DNA of 64,000 nucleotides from Bog-793 sp050013835 (GTDB lineage Bacteria; Actinomycetota; Acidimicrobiia; Acidimicrobiales; Bog-793): positions 1 to 64,000 of the forward strand of contig JBEKEM010000002.1 of assembly GCA_050013835.1 (NCBI GenBank), written 5' to 3'. The notes under the pieces were generated by a model that made no database searches, was not told the origin of the DNA, and worked only from the letters and a program-made list of their open reading frames with translations. This document shows positions 1 through 8,767 of this stretch, one piece after another; position 1 is the first letter of the stretch; the number at the start of each line of letters is the position of its first letter. The translations under genes were made by a program, and so were the position numbers.

Positions 1-342
1 CACGACGGCGTGTTGCCAGAAACCCTCGTAATCCTCGTCGAGGCCTAGTTCTCGATCTCTGTTTCGGCAAGCACAGAACGCCGAGGCGCGGAACGCGCGC
101 GTTCGCGCCCGAGTTGGCGTTATGCGCGGCCAAGCCACGCGCTCGCTCGCGCCCGTGGAACGCCCAGAGTCGGGACGATACAACATGGACAAGAACCAAT
201 GCCCAAGACTGAGCCCAGCGCTCCAGACTGGCCGGCCGGCATCATCGCCACGCCGACGCTGAAAGAAACCCGGACCCGGTCCCATGCCGATGGCGAAGAA
301 GTGGTCCCATCAAGCTGGCGAGCGACATGTTGCCCTCCGCTG
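1..342. other. no recognisable gene at left edge
   Basis: No reading frame here gives a recognisable protein, and I see no RNA gene. The downstream secreted-repeat gene on the minus strand ends at 343. The stretch may hold the 3' flank of that gene and the end of something outside the window. Confidence 0.4.
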
Positions 343-1704
343 CTACGGGTTGGCGCTGTTGGCGATGGTCCAGTGGTGGCCGTTCCAGGTCTCGATGAGG
401 GTCAGGGAGACGGCTTTCGTGTTGGTGTAGTAGCCGACGGCGGTGCAGTTGCTGCGCGAGACGCAGGACACGCCGTTGAGCCAGTTGTCCTCGCCCCGCG
501 AGGGGGCCCGGGCGTTCGGGCTGCTCGCGATCGTCCAGCCGGAGCCACTTTCGGTGAGGATCAGGGTCTGATTGAAGCCATCGCTGTGGCTGAGGTAGGT
601 ACCCGCCGCGACGCAGCCGCGGTGCGCGGCGCACGAGATCCCGTTGAGGGTGTTGCGTTCCGTCGTTGAGGTGTTCGGGCTCCGCATTGCCGCCCAACGG
701 CTGCCATTCCAGGTCTCGATCAGGTTCCGGTTGGTGGGCGTCGTCTCAACGGGCGTGTAGAAGGTGCCGACAGCGGTGCAGTCGCTGGCCGAGGTGCACG
801 AGACGGCGTAGAGGATGTTGTGGCCGGTGGTTGAGGCGTTGGAACTGTTCACGATCGACCAGCGGTGGCCGTTCCAGGACTCGACGAGCGTGAGGGTGAG
901 GTTCCTGTAGTGGTATCCGGCCGCGGTGCATTTGCTGCTGGAGGGGCACGACACGGCGAGCAGGAAGTTGTTCTCAGTCGCGGACGCGTTTGGGCTGGGC
1001 ACCTCTTCCCAGGCGCGCCCGTTCCAGGACTCGACGAGGGTGTGCCAGACGCCAAGCTTGGTGTCAGCGGCGTAGCCGACCGCGATGCAGGAGCCGGCCA
1101 GCGTGCATGACACTCCGTCGAGGATGTTGTCGGCGCCGGTCGAGGTGTCGAAGCTGGGCACGATCGTCCAGCTGCTCCCGTTCCAGGATTCGGTCAGCGT
1201 CTGCTGGAAGCCGCTGCGGCTGTTGTGCGCGCGACCGACAGCCGCGCACGAGCTGCTCGATGCGCACGAGACGGCGTAGAGCTGATTATAGTCGCTCGTC
1301 GATACGTTCGGGCTCTTCATGAGTGACCAGCGGCGCCCGTCCCACGACTCGATCAGCGTCTTCGCGTGCCCCGCCACGTCGGTGCTGTAGCCGACAGCGA
1401 CGCAGAACTTCGACGACGTGCAAGATACGCCGTCGAGATAGCTCAAGAGCTCCCGAGTGGCCGCTACGGTGCGGCCGGCAGCTGGCAGCGGCCCAACACG
1501 GGGCCCCAGGTCGGCCGCGCCCGTGCGAGCGACAGTCGACACGGCGGCCGCTACAGGTGCGGTCGATCCGGCCTGCGCAGCTCCCGGCAGCACGGCGATC
1601 GCGATGCCGCACGCCGCGGTGGTCACTGCGCCAGCGACCAATCTCGCCGCGACGCGCTTGATCAGCGCTGGGCTGGCGCTCCTTCGACTCAATCCCGTAC
1701 GCAT
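343..1704 (-). CDS. secreted seven-repeat (possible beta-propeller) protein
   Basis: This 453-residue protein starts with a basic N-terminus and a long hydrophobic stretch ending at an AQA-type cleavage site (about residues 20-46), so it is probably exported. From about residue 90 it holds seven repeats of about 50 residues. Each has a VSC-x5-C-x-AVG block followed by a TLxESWNGxxW block and usually SPN-x-ST. The two cysteines per repeat suggest intra-repeat disulphides, and seven blades would fit a beta-propeller; the fold is inferred. The start is supported by a GGAAGAG sequence just upstream. I do not know its function; surface binding is a guess. Confidence 0.75.
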   Translation of the reverse strand: MRTGLSRRSASPALIKRVAARLVAGAVTTAACGIAIAVLPGAAQAGSTAPVAAAVSTVARTGAADLGPRVGPLPAAGRTVAATRELLSYLDGVSCTSSKFCVAVGYSTDVAGHAKTLIESWDGRRWSLMKSPNVSTSDYNQLYAVSCASSSSCAAVGRAHNSRSGFQQTLTESWNGSSWTIVPSFDTSTGADNILDGVSCTLAGSCIAVGYAADTKLGVWHTLVESWNGRAWEEVPSPNASATENNFLLAVSCPSSSKCTAAGYHYRNLTLTLVESWNGHRWSIVNSSNASTTGHNILYAVSCTSASDCTAVGTFYTPVETTPTNRNLIETWNGSRWAAMRSPNTSTTERNTLNGISCAAHRGCVAAGTYLSHSDGFNQTLILTESGSGWTIASSPNARAPSRGEDNWLNGVSCVSRSNCTAVGYYTNTKAVSLTLIETWNGHHWTIANSANP

Positions 1705-1970
1705 CGCGACTCTTCCGCGGTATCACCACTCACCTGACATTGAGCACGGCTGCTCGCGTGATCAGAACCGTCTCGTCCGGGCGGGAACTGGCCGATCCTC
1801 GATGCTGTCGCAACGACCATTGGGTTCTCCTCCTCGACAGAAGCCACCACTTCCAACAGGGACAGAACATCTCGCCATTCGATGTTGCGGCCGACAGGGT
1901 GCTGCAGTATCTCCGCCAAAGTGTTGCGGTGATGGTTGTTGAGGTGCACGGACTTGGGCGTTGAAGGCAT
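1689..1970 (-). pseudogene. decayed small actinobacterial hypothetical gene
   Basis: The first 40 or so residues (VHLNNHHRNTLAEILQHP then NIEWRDVLSLLEVV) closely resemble the N-terminus of a small conserved actinobacterial protein of unknown function. After about residue 50 the match fades, and the usual C-terminal part around a VVDLRRML motif is missing. The start is well supported: AGGAGG lies 8 bases before the ATG. The reading frame runs into the start of the neighbouring secreted-repeat gene. I read it as a truncated or frameshifted gene, although a diverged short protein is possible. Confidence 0.45.
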
Positions 1971-2366
1971 GGGGGCCTCCTCTCATTGCCGAAACTAGCC
2001 GCCCACGGTGAGAACTCATCGTGCTGAGCTCCCCCCGTCGTGGCGTGAATCCACCATGGTGACTCCGCCAAACCGAGGGACCATCAACCTGTCCGGAGAC
2101 GGGGGACGCACACAACGACGGTTCGCCGTCTCGAACATCAGAGCGACCCGTCAGACGCGGGCACCGCCGATAAGAGCTTCAACATTGGCCCTTCGCCGTT
2201 CATCGCTCGTCGGAGTCAACGTGTTCTGTTTTACGTTCCGCGCACTGAGGTCACAAGAGCCATCACATGGCCACAAAGGGCCCTATTTCGCGCGCCCGGC
2301 GCGCGCCCGAGCCATTTTTCGCGGGTGCCACAGCAGTCACGAATAGCCTCTGACCTGGGAGTTCTT
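1971..2366. other. intergenic, nothing recognised
   Basis: This gap lies between the decayed small gene and tRNA-Ala, both on the minus strand. I see only the Shine-Dalgarno sequence of the small gene at its left end. The overlapping reading frames have no coherent codon bias. Confidence 0.4.
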
Positions 2367-2442
2367 TGGTGGAGGTGAGCGGACTCGAACCGCCGACTTC
2401 CACGTTGCGAACGTGGCGCTCTACCAACTGAGCTACACCCCC
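2367..2442 (-). tRNA. tRNA-Ala (anticodon CGC)
   Basis: A full cloverleaf can be folded. The 7-bp acceptor stem pairs GGGGGTG with CACCTCC (one G-U pair). The D-arm is GCTCAGTTGGTAGAGC, and the anticodon stem CCACG/CGTGG encloses the loop TTCGCAA. The T-arm contains GTTCGAGTC. The 3' CCA is encoded at 2367-2369. The anticodon CGC reads GCG alanine codons. Confidence 0.95.
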
Positions 2443-2596
2443 AGGTGAGCGTTCAGAACGGACACGCCGACCCGGAACTCGTCTGAGAATAGTCCCAGCT
2501 CGCTGTCCCCTGGCCGGGGAACCGGGGATGCGGCTCGCGTACGCGGATGATCGTCGCGCGGGTGATTCCGCTCTGGCACCCGGCAAAGCAACCTTG

Positions 2597-3187
2597 CTAT
2601 CGGGGAGGTCTCTCCGGAACCTCGAGGCGGGGTCTCCGGGGATCGACTGACGGCGGCATGACGACGTACGCCCCGCCCTCCGCAGCGACCAGCCGGAGCT
2701 CCTGCTCCGGCGCTGCTCGGTGCGCGTTGACTGAGATCGCGACAACCTTGCGCGCGCGTTCGGCCGCGCCCGCCTCGGCCGCAGCACAACGGACGAGTAG
2801 CGCGAGGTACACACCCGTCACCGTCGCAAGCAGGACGGCCACGACCCAGAAGGCCCGCAGCAGGGGAACCGCCCCGATGAGGAACGTCGAGAAGATCCCC
2901 GACCCGAGAAGGAGCAACGTCTCCCGCCGGCGAACCCGTTGCGCTTCGATACGCGCCCGGACCTCCCGCAGCACTACGAGCTCGGCGTCATCGAGGACAC
3001 GTGCCCTACTCGGTGATCCCAGTGGCCGCCTGCCCGCACCAACGAAACTCGCGTGGGCGCGCTCGAACATCTCCGTCTGACGCTGGAAGCGCGCGACCGA
3101 CGAGACGAACTGCAACTCGGAGAGTTTGCGCACGGCGATCGGCAGGGTGACGACCATCCAGATCAGCACGAGGACGAGTACGACCAT
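2597..3187 (-). CDS. SepX/GlpR-like cell-division membrane protein
   Basis: This 196-residue protein has an N-terminal membrane helix (residues 1-17), a basic stretch with VARFQRQTEMFERAH (about 31-45), then two adjacent helices (about 89-110 and 112-132) and a soluble C-terminal tail. That layout, and the RF-x-R-x(3,4)-F pattern after the first helix, match the actinobacterial SepX/GlpR family. In Streptomyces and Corynebacterium those proteins act at the division septum and bind a gephyrin-like partner. It lies just downstream of moaC on the same strand, consistent with its usual link to molybdenum-cofactor genes. A GAAGGA sequence precedes the ATG. Sequence similarity is modest, so the name is an inference from layout plus context. 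Confidence 0.55.
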   Translation of the reverse strand: MVVLVLVLIWMVVTLPIAVRKLSELQFVSSVARFQRQTEMFERAHASFVGAGRRPLGSPSRARVLDDAELVVLREVRARIEAQRVRRRETLLLLGSGIFSTFLIGAVPLLRAFWVVAVLLATVTGVYLALLVRCAAAEAGAAERARKVVAISVNAHRAAPEQELRLVAAEGGAYVVMPPSVDPRRPRLEVPERPPR

Positions 3188-3305
3188 CCCGTTGCTTTCC
3201 TTCTCGTCGGCCGATTCCTGCGATCAGCTTGACGCTAACGGACGGAGATCGCCAAGGGGTGGATCGTCGAGGCGCTCCCGTCGCCCCCGACGATTCTCGG
3301 GTCGG

Positions 3306-3809
3306 TCAGGAAGACGACGATGCGACGCCGCCGGCGGCGCGCCGCCACGAGCCCGACCGGCCGCCGCTTTTCTCCCAGAGCTGCAGCTCTCCGATCGACA
3401 TCGACCGGTCAGAGGACTTGCACATGTCATAGACGGTGAGCGCGGCGATCGCGCAGCCGGCCATCGCCTCCATCTCAACCCCGGTGCGGTCAAACGCTTC
3501 GACGTTCGCCTCGACCTCGACACAGTCGTCACCGATCGTGAAGTTGATCGACACCTGGCCGACGAGCACCGGGTAGCAGTAGGGGAAGAGCTCCGCGGCC
3601 CGCTTTGCGGCCTGGATGCCCGCGACACGTGCCGCACCGAGCACGTCGCCCTTGGTGATGGCGTTCGTCGCGACCTTCGCCGTCGTCTCCGAAGCCATCG
3701 AAACCTTGCAACGGGCCTGGGCGCGGCGGTGCGTCGTGTCCCGGGGCGCAACGTCGCCCATTCTCGCTGGGCCCAGCGGGTCGAGGCGTGCGAGGTTCCG
3801 TTCCGGCAT
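3306..3809 (-). CDS. moaC: cyclic pyranopterin monophosphate synthase MoaC
   Basis: MoaC converts the MoaA product to cyclic pyranopterin monophosphate in molybdenum-cofactor synthesis. The 167 residues show the family landmarks: the LDPLGPARMGDV start, TKGDVLGAARVAGIQAAKR, GVEMEA (Glu112, Glu114), ALTVYDMCK (Asp128, Lys131) and the KSGGRSG C-terminus. The start at 3809 aligns with the usual family N-terminus; a longer frame upstream lacks family sequence. The normally conserved CHP motif reads C-Y-P: the codon for residue 79 is TAC, so the family's conserved histidine is tyrosine. No other molybdopterin gene lies in the window. Confidence 0.85.
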   Translation of the reverse strand: MPERNLARLDPLGPARMGDVAPRDTTHRRAQARCKVSMASETTAKVATNAITKGDVLGAARVAGIQAAKRAAELFPYCYPVLVGQVSINFTIGDDCVEVEANVEAFDRTGVEMEAMAGCAIAALTVYDMCKSSDRSMSIGELQLWEKSGGRSGSWRRAAGGVASSSS

Positions 3810-3896
3810 TCCGCAGAGTGTAGGCAACCCCCGTCGGTCCCGTCGCACCGGGGGCCGGCGACCGGGCGCTGGGAGGACACCGGACGACCGGTATAC

Positions 3897-3923
3897 TTGG
3901 CACTCGCACTCCAGGAGTGCTAG
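3897..3923 (+). promoter_or_regulatory. CIRCE element (HrcA operator)
   Basis: The arms TTGGCACTC (3897-3905) and GAGTGCTAG (3915-3923) are separated by exactly 9 bases. The consensus CIRCE is TTAGCACTC-N9-GAGTGCTAA, so each arm differs by one base. A TATACT hexamer at 3892-3897, a good -10 box, touches the left arm, so bound HrcA would block the promoter. The next gene is the FmdB/Ruc-like zinc-ribbon protein. Confidence 0.85.
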
Positions 3924-3959
3924 CGCCGGCATCAGCAGGCCGGCTGGCGGAGGAACGCG

Positions 3960-4307
3960 ATGCCGGTCTACGAATACGTCTGCAAGAGCTGCGGCGACGG
4001 CTTCGAGATTACGCAGGCGTTTGCGGACTCAGCCCTCACGACGTGCGACAGGTGCGGCGGCCCGCTGCGGAAAGTCTACGGCTCGATCGGGATCGTGTTC
4101 AAAGGCGGCGGCTTCTACCGGACCGACAACCGCTCGAGCCACTCCTCGTCACTCGGCCACAATGGATCCTCGGCGAGCGAGGCCGTGGCCAACGCGCCCG
4201 AGCCGATCCCCCCCTCGAAGGCGGACACAGCGGCGGAGCCTCCCGGCCGACCGGGTTCGGCGGGAAGTGCGACGCCGCCGCCAGCCAAACCCACCGCGAA
4301 GGTCTGA
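3960..4307 (+). CDS. FmdB-family zinc ribbon, Ruc-like redox chaperone
   Basis: This 115-residue protein has an N-terminal FmdB zinc ribbon with CxxC pairs at Cys8/Cys11 and Cys29/Cys32, followed from about residue 55 by a Ser/Pro/Ala-rich tail predicted to be disordered. It matches the plan of mycobacterial Ruc (Rv0991c), a redox-regulated chaperone with a disordered C-terminus that is under HrcA control. A CIRCE operator sits 36 bases upstream here too. GGAGG precedes the ATG at good spacing. In Mycobacterium tuberculosis ruc lies close to moeA and the glpR gene, so the neighbourhood is partly conserved. The chaperone role is inferred. Confidence 0.75.
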   Translation: MPVYEYVCKSCGDGFEITQAFADSALTTCDRCGGPLRKVYGSIGIVFKGGGFYRTDNRSSHSSSLGHNGSSASEAVANAPEPIPPSKADTAAEPPGRPGSAGSATPPPAKPTAKV

Positions 4308-4478
4308 AGGCACCCGCCTCCGCCACGACGACGCGATGCTCGCCTGCGTCGAGCACCGCAAGGCCGAGGGAAGAGCGATCGCGAGATCAGGCGCTGCCTG
4401 AAGCGCTGTGTCGCACGCCGGCATCGCCGAGTGCTCGAAGGCGCTTCACGCGGAACTGACACGTCACAGGAGCGTCAT

Positions 4479-5822
4479 TCAGTTCCCGCTCATCGCGACG
4501 TCACCGATCGCGATCGTCAGGCCAGAAGCGACGCTCGGCAACCACTCGACGTCGCCACCCACGATCTCGATGCCCTGCAGCAGGCGCTGGATCGTCGAGG
4601 CGATCGTGATCTCGCGGACCGGTTGCGCGAGCTCACCCCGCCGGATGAGGAGACCCTCCGCCCCGACGGAGAAATCGCCGCTCACCGGGTTCACTCCCGA
4701 ATGGATTCCCGAGACGCTCTGGATGAAGAGCCCCTCGTCGACTGCCGCGATCACACCGGCCTGATCGAGGTCACCGGGCACGAGGGAGAGCGCGCGGGCC
4801 CCCACCCCTGGCGCCGACTTGAACCCGGCCCGCACCGCGGATGCCGTCGAGTGCGCCTTGGCGAGGCGAGCCGAGTACGTGTCGTAAAGGTAGGCAACAA
4901 GTTGGCCCTTGTCGATGAGCGGCAAGCGACGAGAGGCGAGGCCTTCGGCGTCATAGCGTGACGCGCCGAAGGCGGGTTGGTTCGTCGGGTCCTCGACGAG
5001 GGTGATCGATGCCGCGGCGACCTGATCGCCGAGTCGGTCGGCGAAGAGCGACCTTCCCTTGGCGACCTCCTCGCCCGAGAGCGTCCTGGCGAGCACCGAA
5101 AGGAGCGTCGCCGTGATCGCGCGGTCAAACACCACCGTGAACCTTCCGCTCGCCGGCTTGCTCGCACCGAGCATCCGCGTGGCCCGTACGACCGCCTCGC
5201 GTGACGCCTTCTCGATCTCGAGCTCGCCCGGTCCCCGGCCGACGCTGTAGCCCGCACCGGTCTGGGTGTCGTCGCCCTCTCCGGCAACGGCGTAGACGAC
5301 GAGGTAGCAGGTCGTCGCGCGCGAGCTGGCGCTGATTCCCGTCGAGCTGGCGACCGCCTCCTCGACCTGGTCGTCCCCGTAGTCGGCGCTCACGACCTCG
5401 CGGATCCGCGGGTCGCCGGCACGTACCTGGCGCTCGAGCTCGAGTGCCAGCGCGACCTTCTCGTCGGTCCCCATCGCGTCGAGCGAGTCGTCCCACAGCT
5501 CGAGCTCGGCGGGCACGATGCCGTCCGGGTCCGCCAGGCCGACGTTGGCGTCCTCGGTCGCGAACGAGGCGTTGTCGCGTGCCTCGGCGAGGGCCTCCCT
5601 GGCGAGCCGCTCGTCGAGGTTGCCGACATAAGCGAACCCCTGACGCGACTTGGCGATGACCCGGACGCCGATGCCGGCGGACTCCGCCGAGGAGAGCGAC
5701 TCGACCTCGCCGCCGTAGGCGCGCACCTCGGTCTCGCGCTGCCAGGAGACGAACGCCTCGACCTCCTCGCTGGGCGCCGCCCACGAGGCGACCCGCTGCG
5801 CCAGATCGAGCAGCTCAGCCAC
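4479..5822 (-). CDS. tldE: TldE/PmbA-family metalloprotease partner
   Basis: TldE forms a heterodimer with TldD that proteolytically matures peptides such as microcins and certain RiPPs. The 447 residues show the PmbA pattern: the N-terminal EVRAYGGEVESLSSAESAGIGVRVI strand region, a central FTVVFDRAITATLLS, and the C-terminal HSGVNPVSGDFSVGAEGLLIRRGE then EITIASTIQRLL. It lacks the zinc HExxxH motif, as expected for the non-catalytic subunit. Its start overlaps the end of tldD by 8 bases, so the two are translationally coupled. No RiPP precursor was recognised nearby. Confidence 0.9.
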   Translation of the reverse strand: MAELLDLAQRVASWAAPSEEVEAFVSWQRETEVRAYGGEVESLSSAESAGIGVRVIAKSRQGFAYVGNLDERLAREALAEARDNASFATEDANVGLADPDGIVPAELELWDDSLDAMGTDEKVALALELERQVRAGDPRIREVVSADYGDDQVEEAVASSTGISASSRATTCYLVVYAVAGEGDDTQTGAGYSVGRGPGELEIEKASREAVVRATRMLGASKPASGRFTVVFDRAITATLLSVLARTLSGEEVAKGRSLFADRLGDQVAAASITLVEDPTNQPAFGASRYDAEGLASRRLPLIDKGQLVAYLYDTYSARLAKAHSTASAVRAGFKSAPGVGARALSLVPGDLDQAGVIAAVDEGLFIQSVSGIHSGVNPVSGDFSVGAEGLLIRRGELAQPVREITIASTIQRLLQGIEIVGGDVEWLPSVASGLTIAIGDVAMSGN

Positions 5823-7227
5823 CGGCCGTCCCCCCGATCGTGACCGAGGAGATCCGAAGCGTGGGCTGGCCGCTGCCGACGGGGACCGACTGCCCGTCCT
5901 TGCCGCAGGTCCCCGGGCCCATGTCGAAGTCGCTGGCGATGGCGTCGACCTTCATCAGGACCTCCGGCCCGTTGCCGATCAGGTTGGCGTCCCGCAACGG
6001 CTCGGTGATCCGGCCGCCCTCGATCAGGTAGGCCTCGTTCATGCCGAAGACGAAGTCACCCGTCGCCGTGTTTACCTGGCCCCCACCAAGCTTGGCGAGG
6101 TAAACGCCATAGGGTGTCGCGGAGATGAGCTCCTCGGGGTCCTCGCTCCCTGGAAGGATGAAGGTGTTCGTCATGCGGACCATCGGGAGGTCCTGGTAGC
6201 TCTGCCGCCGCCCATTGCCCGACGACTCCCGTCCTTCTCGGCGCGCCCGCAGGTAGTCCCACATGTACTCCGTGAGCACGCCGTCCTCGATGAGCAGGTT
6301 GCGCTGCGCCGGCCGTCCCTCGTCATCGATAGTCGACGTGCCCCAGCTCTCGGCGACGGTGCCGTCGTCGACAAGGGTGACAAGCGGGCTCGCCACCTTC
6401 GTCCCCATCCGTCCGCGAAAGGCCGAGGCATCCTTCACTATGTGGTCGGCCTCAAGGCCGTGCCCGCACGCCTCGTGGAAGATGTAACCCCCGGTTCCGC
6501 CCTTGATCACGACCGGGTACGGCCCCGAGGGAGCTGGACGGGCGGCGAGTTTTCGCACCGCACGCCGCGCGGCCTCCTGCGCCGCCTCCTCGACGCTGAA
6601 GCGATCGAACAGCTCGAAGCCGATCGTGCGCGCCAGCACCTCGAAGCCGGTCTGCAGACCGGAGTCGCCCGAGGCGACGCAGGAGACAGCGAACCGCGTC
6701 CGCACCTGGTCGTCCGCGACGTACAGCCCGTCGGAGTTGGCGATGACAATCCGACGGCGGCTATCCCCGTAACCGGCCGACACCTGGACGATCGAGCCGC
6801 TGGTCGTTCGTGCTGCGTCGTCGGCACGGGCAAGGAGCTCGACCTTCGTCGACTTGTCGATGTCCTCCGGGTAGACGCCGATCGTGCCGACCGGGTCGTT
6901 CCGGCGCTCGGTGAGCCCGACCGCCCGCACGCCGCCCCCACCAGTGTGCGCGACCGCCGCCGCGGCCTCTGCCGCCTGATGAAGGCCACGAGCCGAGAGG
7001 TCGGCGGTGTGGGCGAAGCCCGTCGTCTCGCCGACGACGACACGGATCCCGGCCCCGCGGTCCCGACCCGACGAGAGCTCCTCGATCCGACGGTCGTCGA
7101 AGGAGATCCCAGTGGACCGGCGGTCCTCGACGAAAACCTCTGCAAACTCGCCACCACGCGCGAGCGCCGTCTTGAGCGTCGTCTCGATCGCGTCGCGATC
7201 GGCCAGCAGGTCGTCCTGGTCAACCAT
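5815..7227 (-). CDS. tldD: TldD-family zinc metalloprotease
   Basis: This is the catalytic subunit of the TldD/TldE protease. The zinc site is HEACGHGLEADH at residues 251-262 (His251, Glu252, His256), and a cysteine in GPGTCGKDG near the C-terminus is the usual third-ligand region. The 470 residues are normal for the family. I chose the ATG at 7227 because GGAAGGAG sits about 9 bases upstream and it matches the usual N-terminus. The reading frame stays open to 7665, with another ATG at 7314, but that part does not resemble the family. It is followed directly by tldE. Confidence 0.92.
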   Translation of the reverse strand: MVDQDDLLADRDAIETTLKTALARGGEFAEVFVEDRRSTGISFDDRRIEELSSGRDRGAGIRVVVGETTGFAHTADLSARGLHQAAEAAAAVAHTGGGGVRAVGLTERRNDPVGTIGVYPEDIDKSTKVELLARADDAARTTSGSIVQVSAGYGDSRRRIVIANSDGLYVADDQVRTRFAVSCVASGDSGLQTGFEVLARTIGFELFDRFSVEEAAQEAARRAVRKLAARPAPSGPYPVVIKGGTGGYIFHEACGHGLEADHIVKDASAFRGRMGTKVASPLVTLVDDGTVAESWGTSTIDDEGRPAQRNLLIEDGVLTEYMWDYLRARREGRESSGNGRRQSYQDLPMVRMTNTFILPGSEDPEELISATPYGVYLAKLGGGQVNTATGDFVFGMNEAYLIEGGRITEPLRDANLIGNGPEVLMKVDAIASDFDMGPGTCGKDGQSVPVGSGQPTLRISSVTIGGTAGG

Positions 7228-7627
7228 CAGTCCCCGCTCCTTCCTGACCGTCTCCAAGTCATCGGCCGGCCGCGGCGGCGACCCGGGCGGCAGAAGGAGC
7301 ACGTCAATCGCCATATCGTAACGGCGCTTCGGGTGCAGGCCGTTCCGGGCCGGCTGGAGCGCGAGGTCATCCAGCAGCTCGTTCCAGCCGCGGCCCCCCG
7401 ACGGCAGCCCGGACGGGGTGATCTGTTGAACCCCCCCTGATCCCCCTGGCGGCCGAAGCCCCCGCCCAGTCCAGTTGCCGACAGAATCTCGGCCGTGGGA
7501 GCGGCGAAGTTCCCTACCCGACGCGCAGCAGACCGATACCATCGCGGCTGCAGGCGTGTTGCTGCCCGGCCGGATCCGGCGGGCGCATCGATGCGAGCAG
7601 AGCGCCGGGAGGCGCCGGGAGGCGAGC
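7228..7627. other. divergent intergenic region tldD / divIVA-like
   Basis: This 400-base gap separates two divergently transcribed genes and should hold both promoters. I see the Shine-Dalgarno sequences at each end (GGAAGGAG for tldD, GGGAGG for the divIVA-like gene). I recognise no clear promoter hexamers or RNA. Confidence 0.5.
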
Positions 7628-8569
7628 ATGGAGGAGTCTCGAGCGTCGCAGACGGACGAGGCCACACCGATCTTCGGTGCGTATCGTCGCGGCTACGACC
7701 CTGAGCAGGTCGATCGTTACGTCGCGGCGCAGCAGCGACGGCTCGACGAATCGTTGCACCGCGCCGCCGAGGCCGAACGTAAGCTCGCCGCCGCTGTCGG
7801 TCAGCTCCGCGAGCTGCACCGGCGCGTCGGCGCGCTCGAGGACCAGCGCCGTCCGTCCCAGACCTTCACGCTCGACGGTGTCGGCGAGCACATCCAGCGG
7901 ATCTTTGAAGAAGCCCGCGAGGGGGCGGATGCGCTCCGGGAGAAGGCCGAGGTCGAGCTGGCGGAACTCCGCGAGAAGACCGCCAACGAGGCTCAGACGA
8001 TCCTCGCGTCGGCACGCAGCAAGGCCCAGCAGATCGAGGCGAACGTCGAGCAGCGCCGACGCGAGCAGCTCGGCCGCCTGGAGGAGGACCGGTCCCGAGC
8101 GGTAAGTCAGCTCACGTTCCTCCACGAGCAGCGCAAGAACGCCGTCGCCGAGCTGGTACGGCTCCGCGAGGTCATCGACTCGGCGATCGCGGAGCTCTCG
8201 ACGGATGACGAACCGATGAACGAGCCACCACCGCGCGAAAGCCTCGGGGACGAGTTGGACTTCACGCGACGCGGCCCGATAAGCGAACGGCATCCTTCGA
8301 TGACGAACCGCTATTTCGCGGGCGGCCGTGTTTCCCCGACCCCCGCCTCCGAGACCCGAGCTCCGGCGGGACCGCCGCTACGCAATCTCAAGCCGCCTGC
8401 CGAACGGAGTGGAACCGACACGGCGCGCCTCGTGCGCGAACACCGGGCCACGGTCGCGGCAGAGTCGGACTTCCCGAGGGCCCGCGCCACCGCGCCCCGC
8501 CCGGCTGGGTCCCGTTCAGTGTCAACGATCTTCGATTTCGAGGAGCACCAGACACCTTCGGCCCGGTGA
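7628..8569 (+). CDS. DivIVA/Wag31-like coiled-coil protein
   Basis: This 313-residue protein begins with a DivIVA-type segment (FGAYRRGYDPEQVDRYVAAQQRRLDE) followed by a coiled coil rich in Glu, Arg, Ala and Leu over about residues 30-195. The rest is Pro/Arg-rich and probably disordered. DivIVA-like proteins mark curved membranes and organise polar growth or division in actinobacteria. The GYDPxQVD motif is typical of the paralogous DivIVA-domain proteins rather than the classic membrane-binding tip, so it may be an accessory septal or cell-envelope protein. GGGAGG precedes the ATG. It is a single gene with no obvious operon partner. Confidence 0.7.
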   Translation: MEESRASQTDEATPIFGAYRRGYDPEQVDRYVAAQQRRLDESLHRAAEAERKLAAAVGQLRELHRRVGALEDQRRPSQTFTLDGVGEHIQRIFEEAREGADALREKAEVELAELREKTANEAQTILASARSKAQQIEANVEQRRREQLGRLEEDRSRAVSQLTFLHEQRKNAVAELVRLREVIDSAIAELSTDDEPMNEPPPRESLGDELDFTRRGPISERHPSMTNRYFAGGRVSPTPASETRAPAGPPLRNLKPPAERSGTDTARLVREHRATVAAESDFPRARATAPRPAGSRSVSTIFDFEEHQTPSAR

Positions 8570-8694
8570 GGTGCGGCCCGGGTACTGGCCGCGGGCTTGC
8601 CACCGGCGCGATCGGTGGCCACCGTCTCCTACGATGCTCCTGAACATCCCGACCAGCCGAGGTGGATCGCGCCCGGCGGGATGCCAATCTGATC

Positions 8695-8767
8695 GGGCCG
8701 CTAGCTCATCGGGTAGAGCAGGGGACTTTTAATCCCAAGGTGCCGGGATCGAGACCCGGGCGGCCCA
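8695..8767 (+). tRNA. tRNA-Lys (anticodon TTT)
   Basis: The acceptor stem GGGCCGC pairs with GCGGCCC. The D-arm is GCTCATCGGGTAGAGC, the anticodon stem GGGGA/TCCC encloses CTTTTAA, and a GC-rich T-arm follows. The CCA end is not encoded. The T-loop reads ATCGAGA rather than the common TTCGAAT form. Confidence 0.93.

Noticed and set aside
199..669. Long plus-strand frame over the seven-repeat gene
   Set aside because: It is the antisense shadow of the repeat gene and has no coherent protein features.
7228..7665. N-terminal extension of TldD
   Set aside because: The extra residues do not match the family, and a good ribosome site supports the start at 7227.
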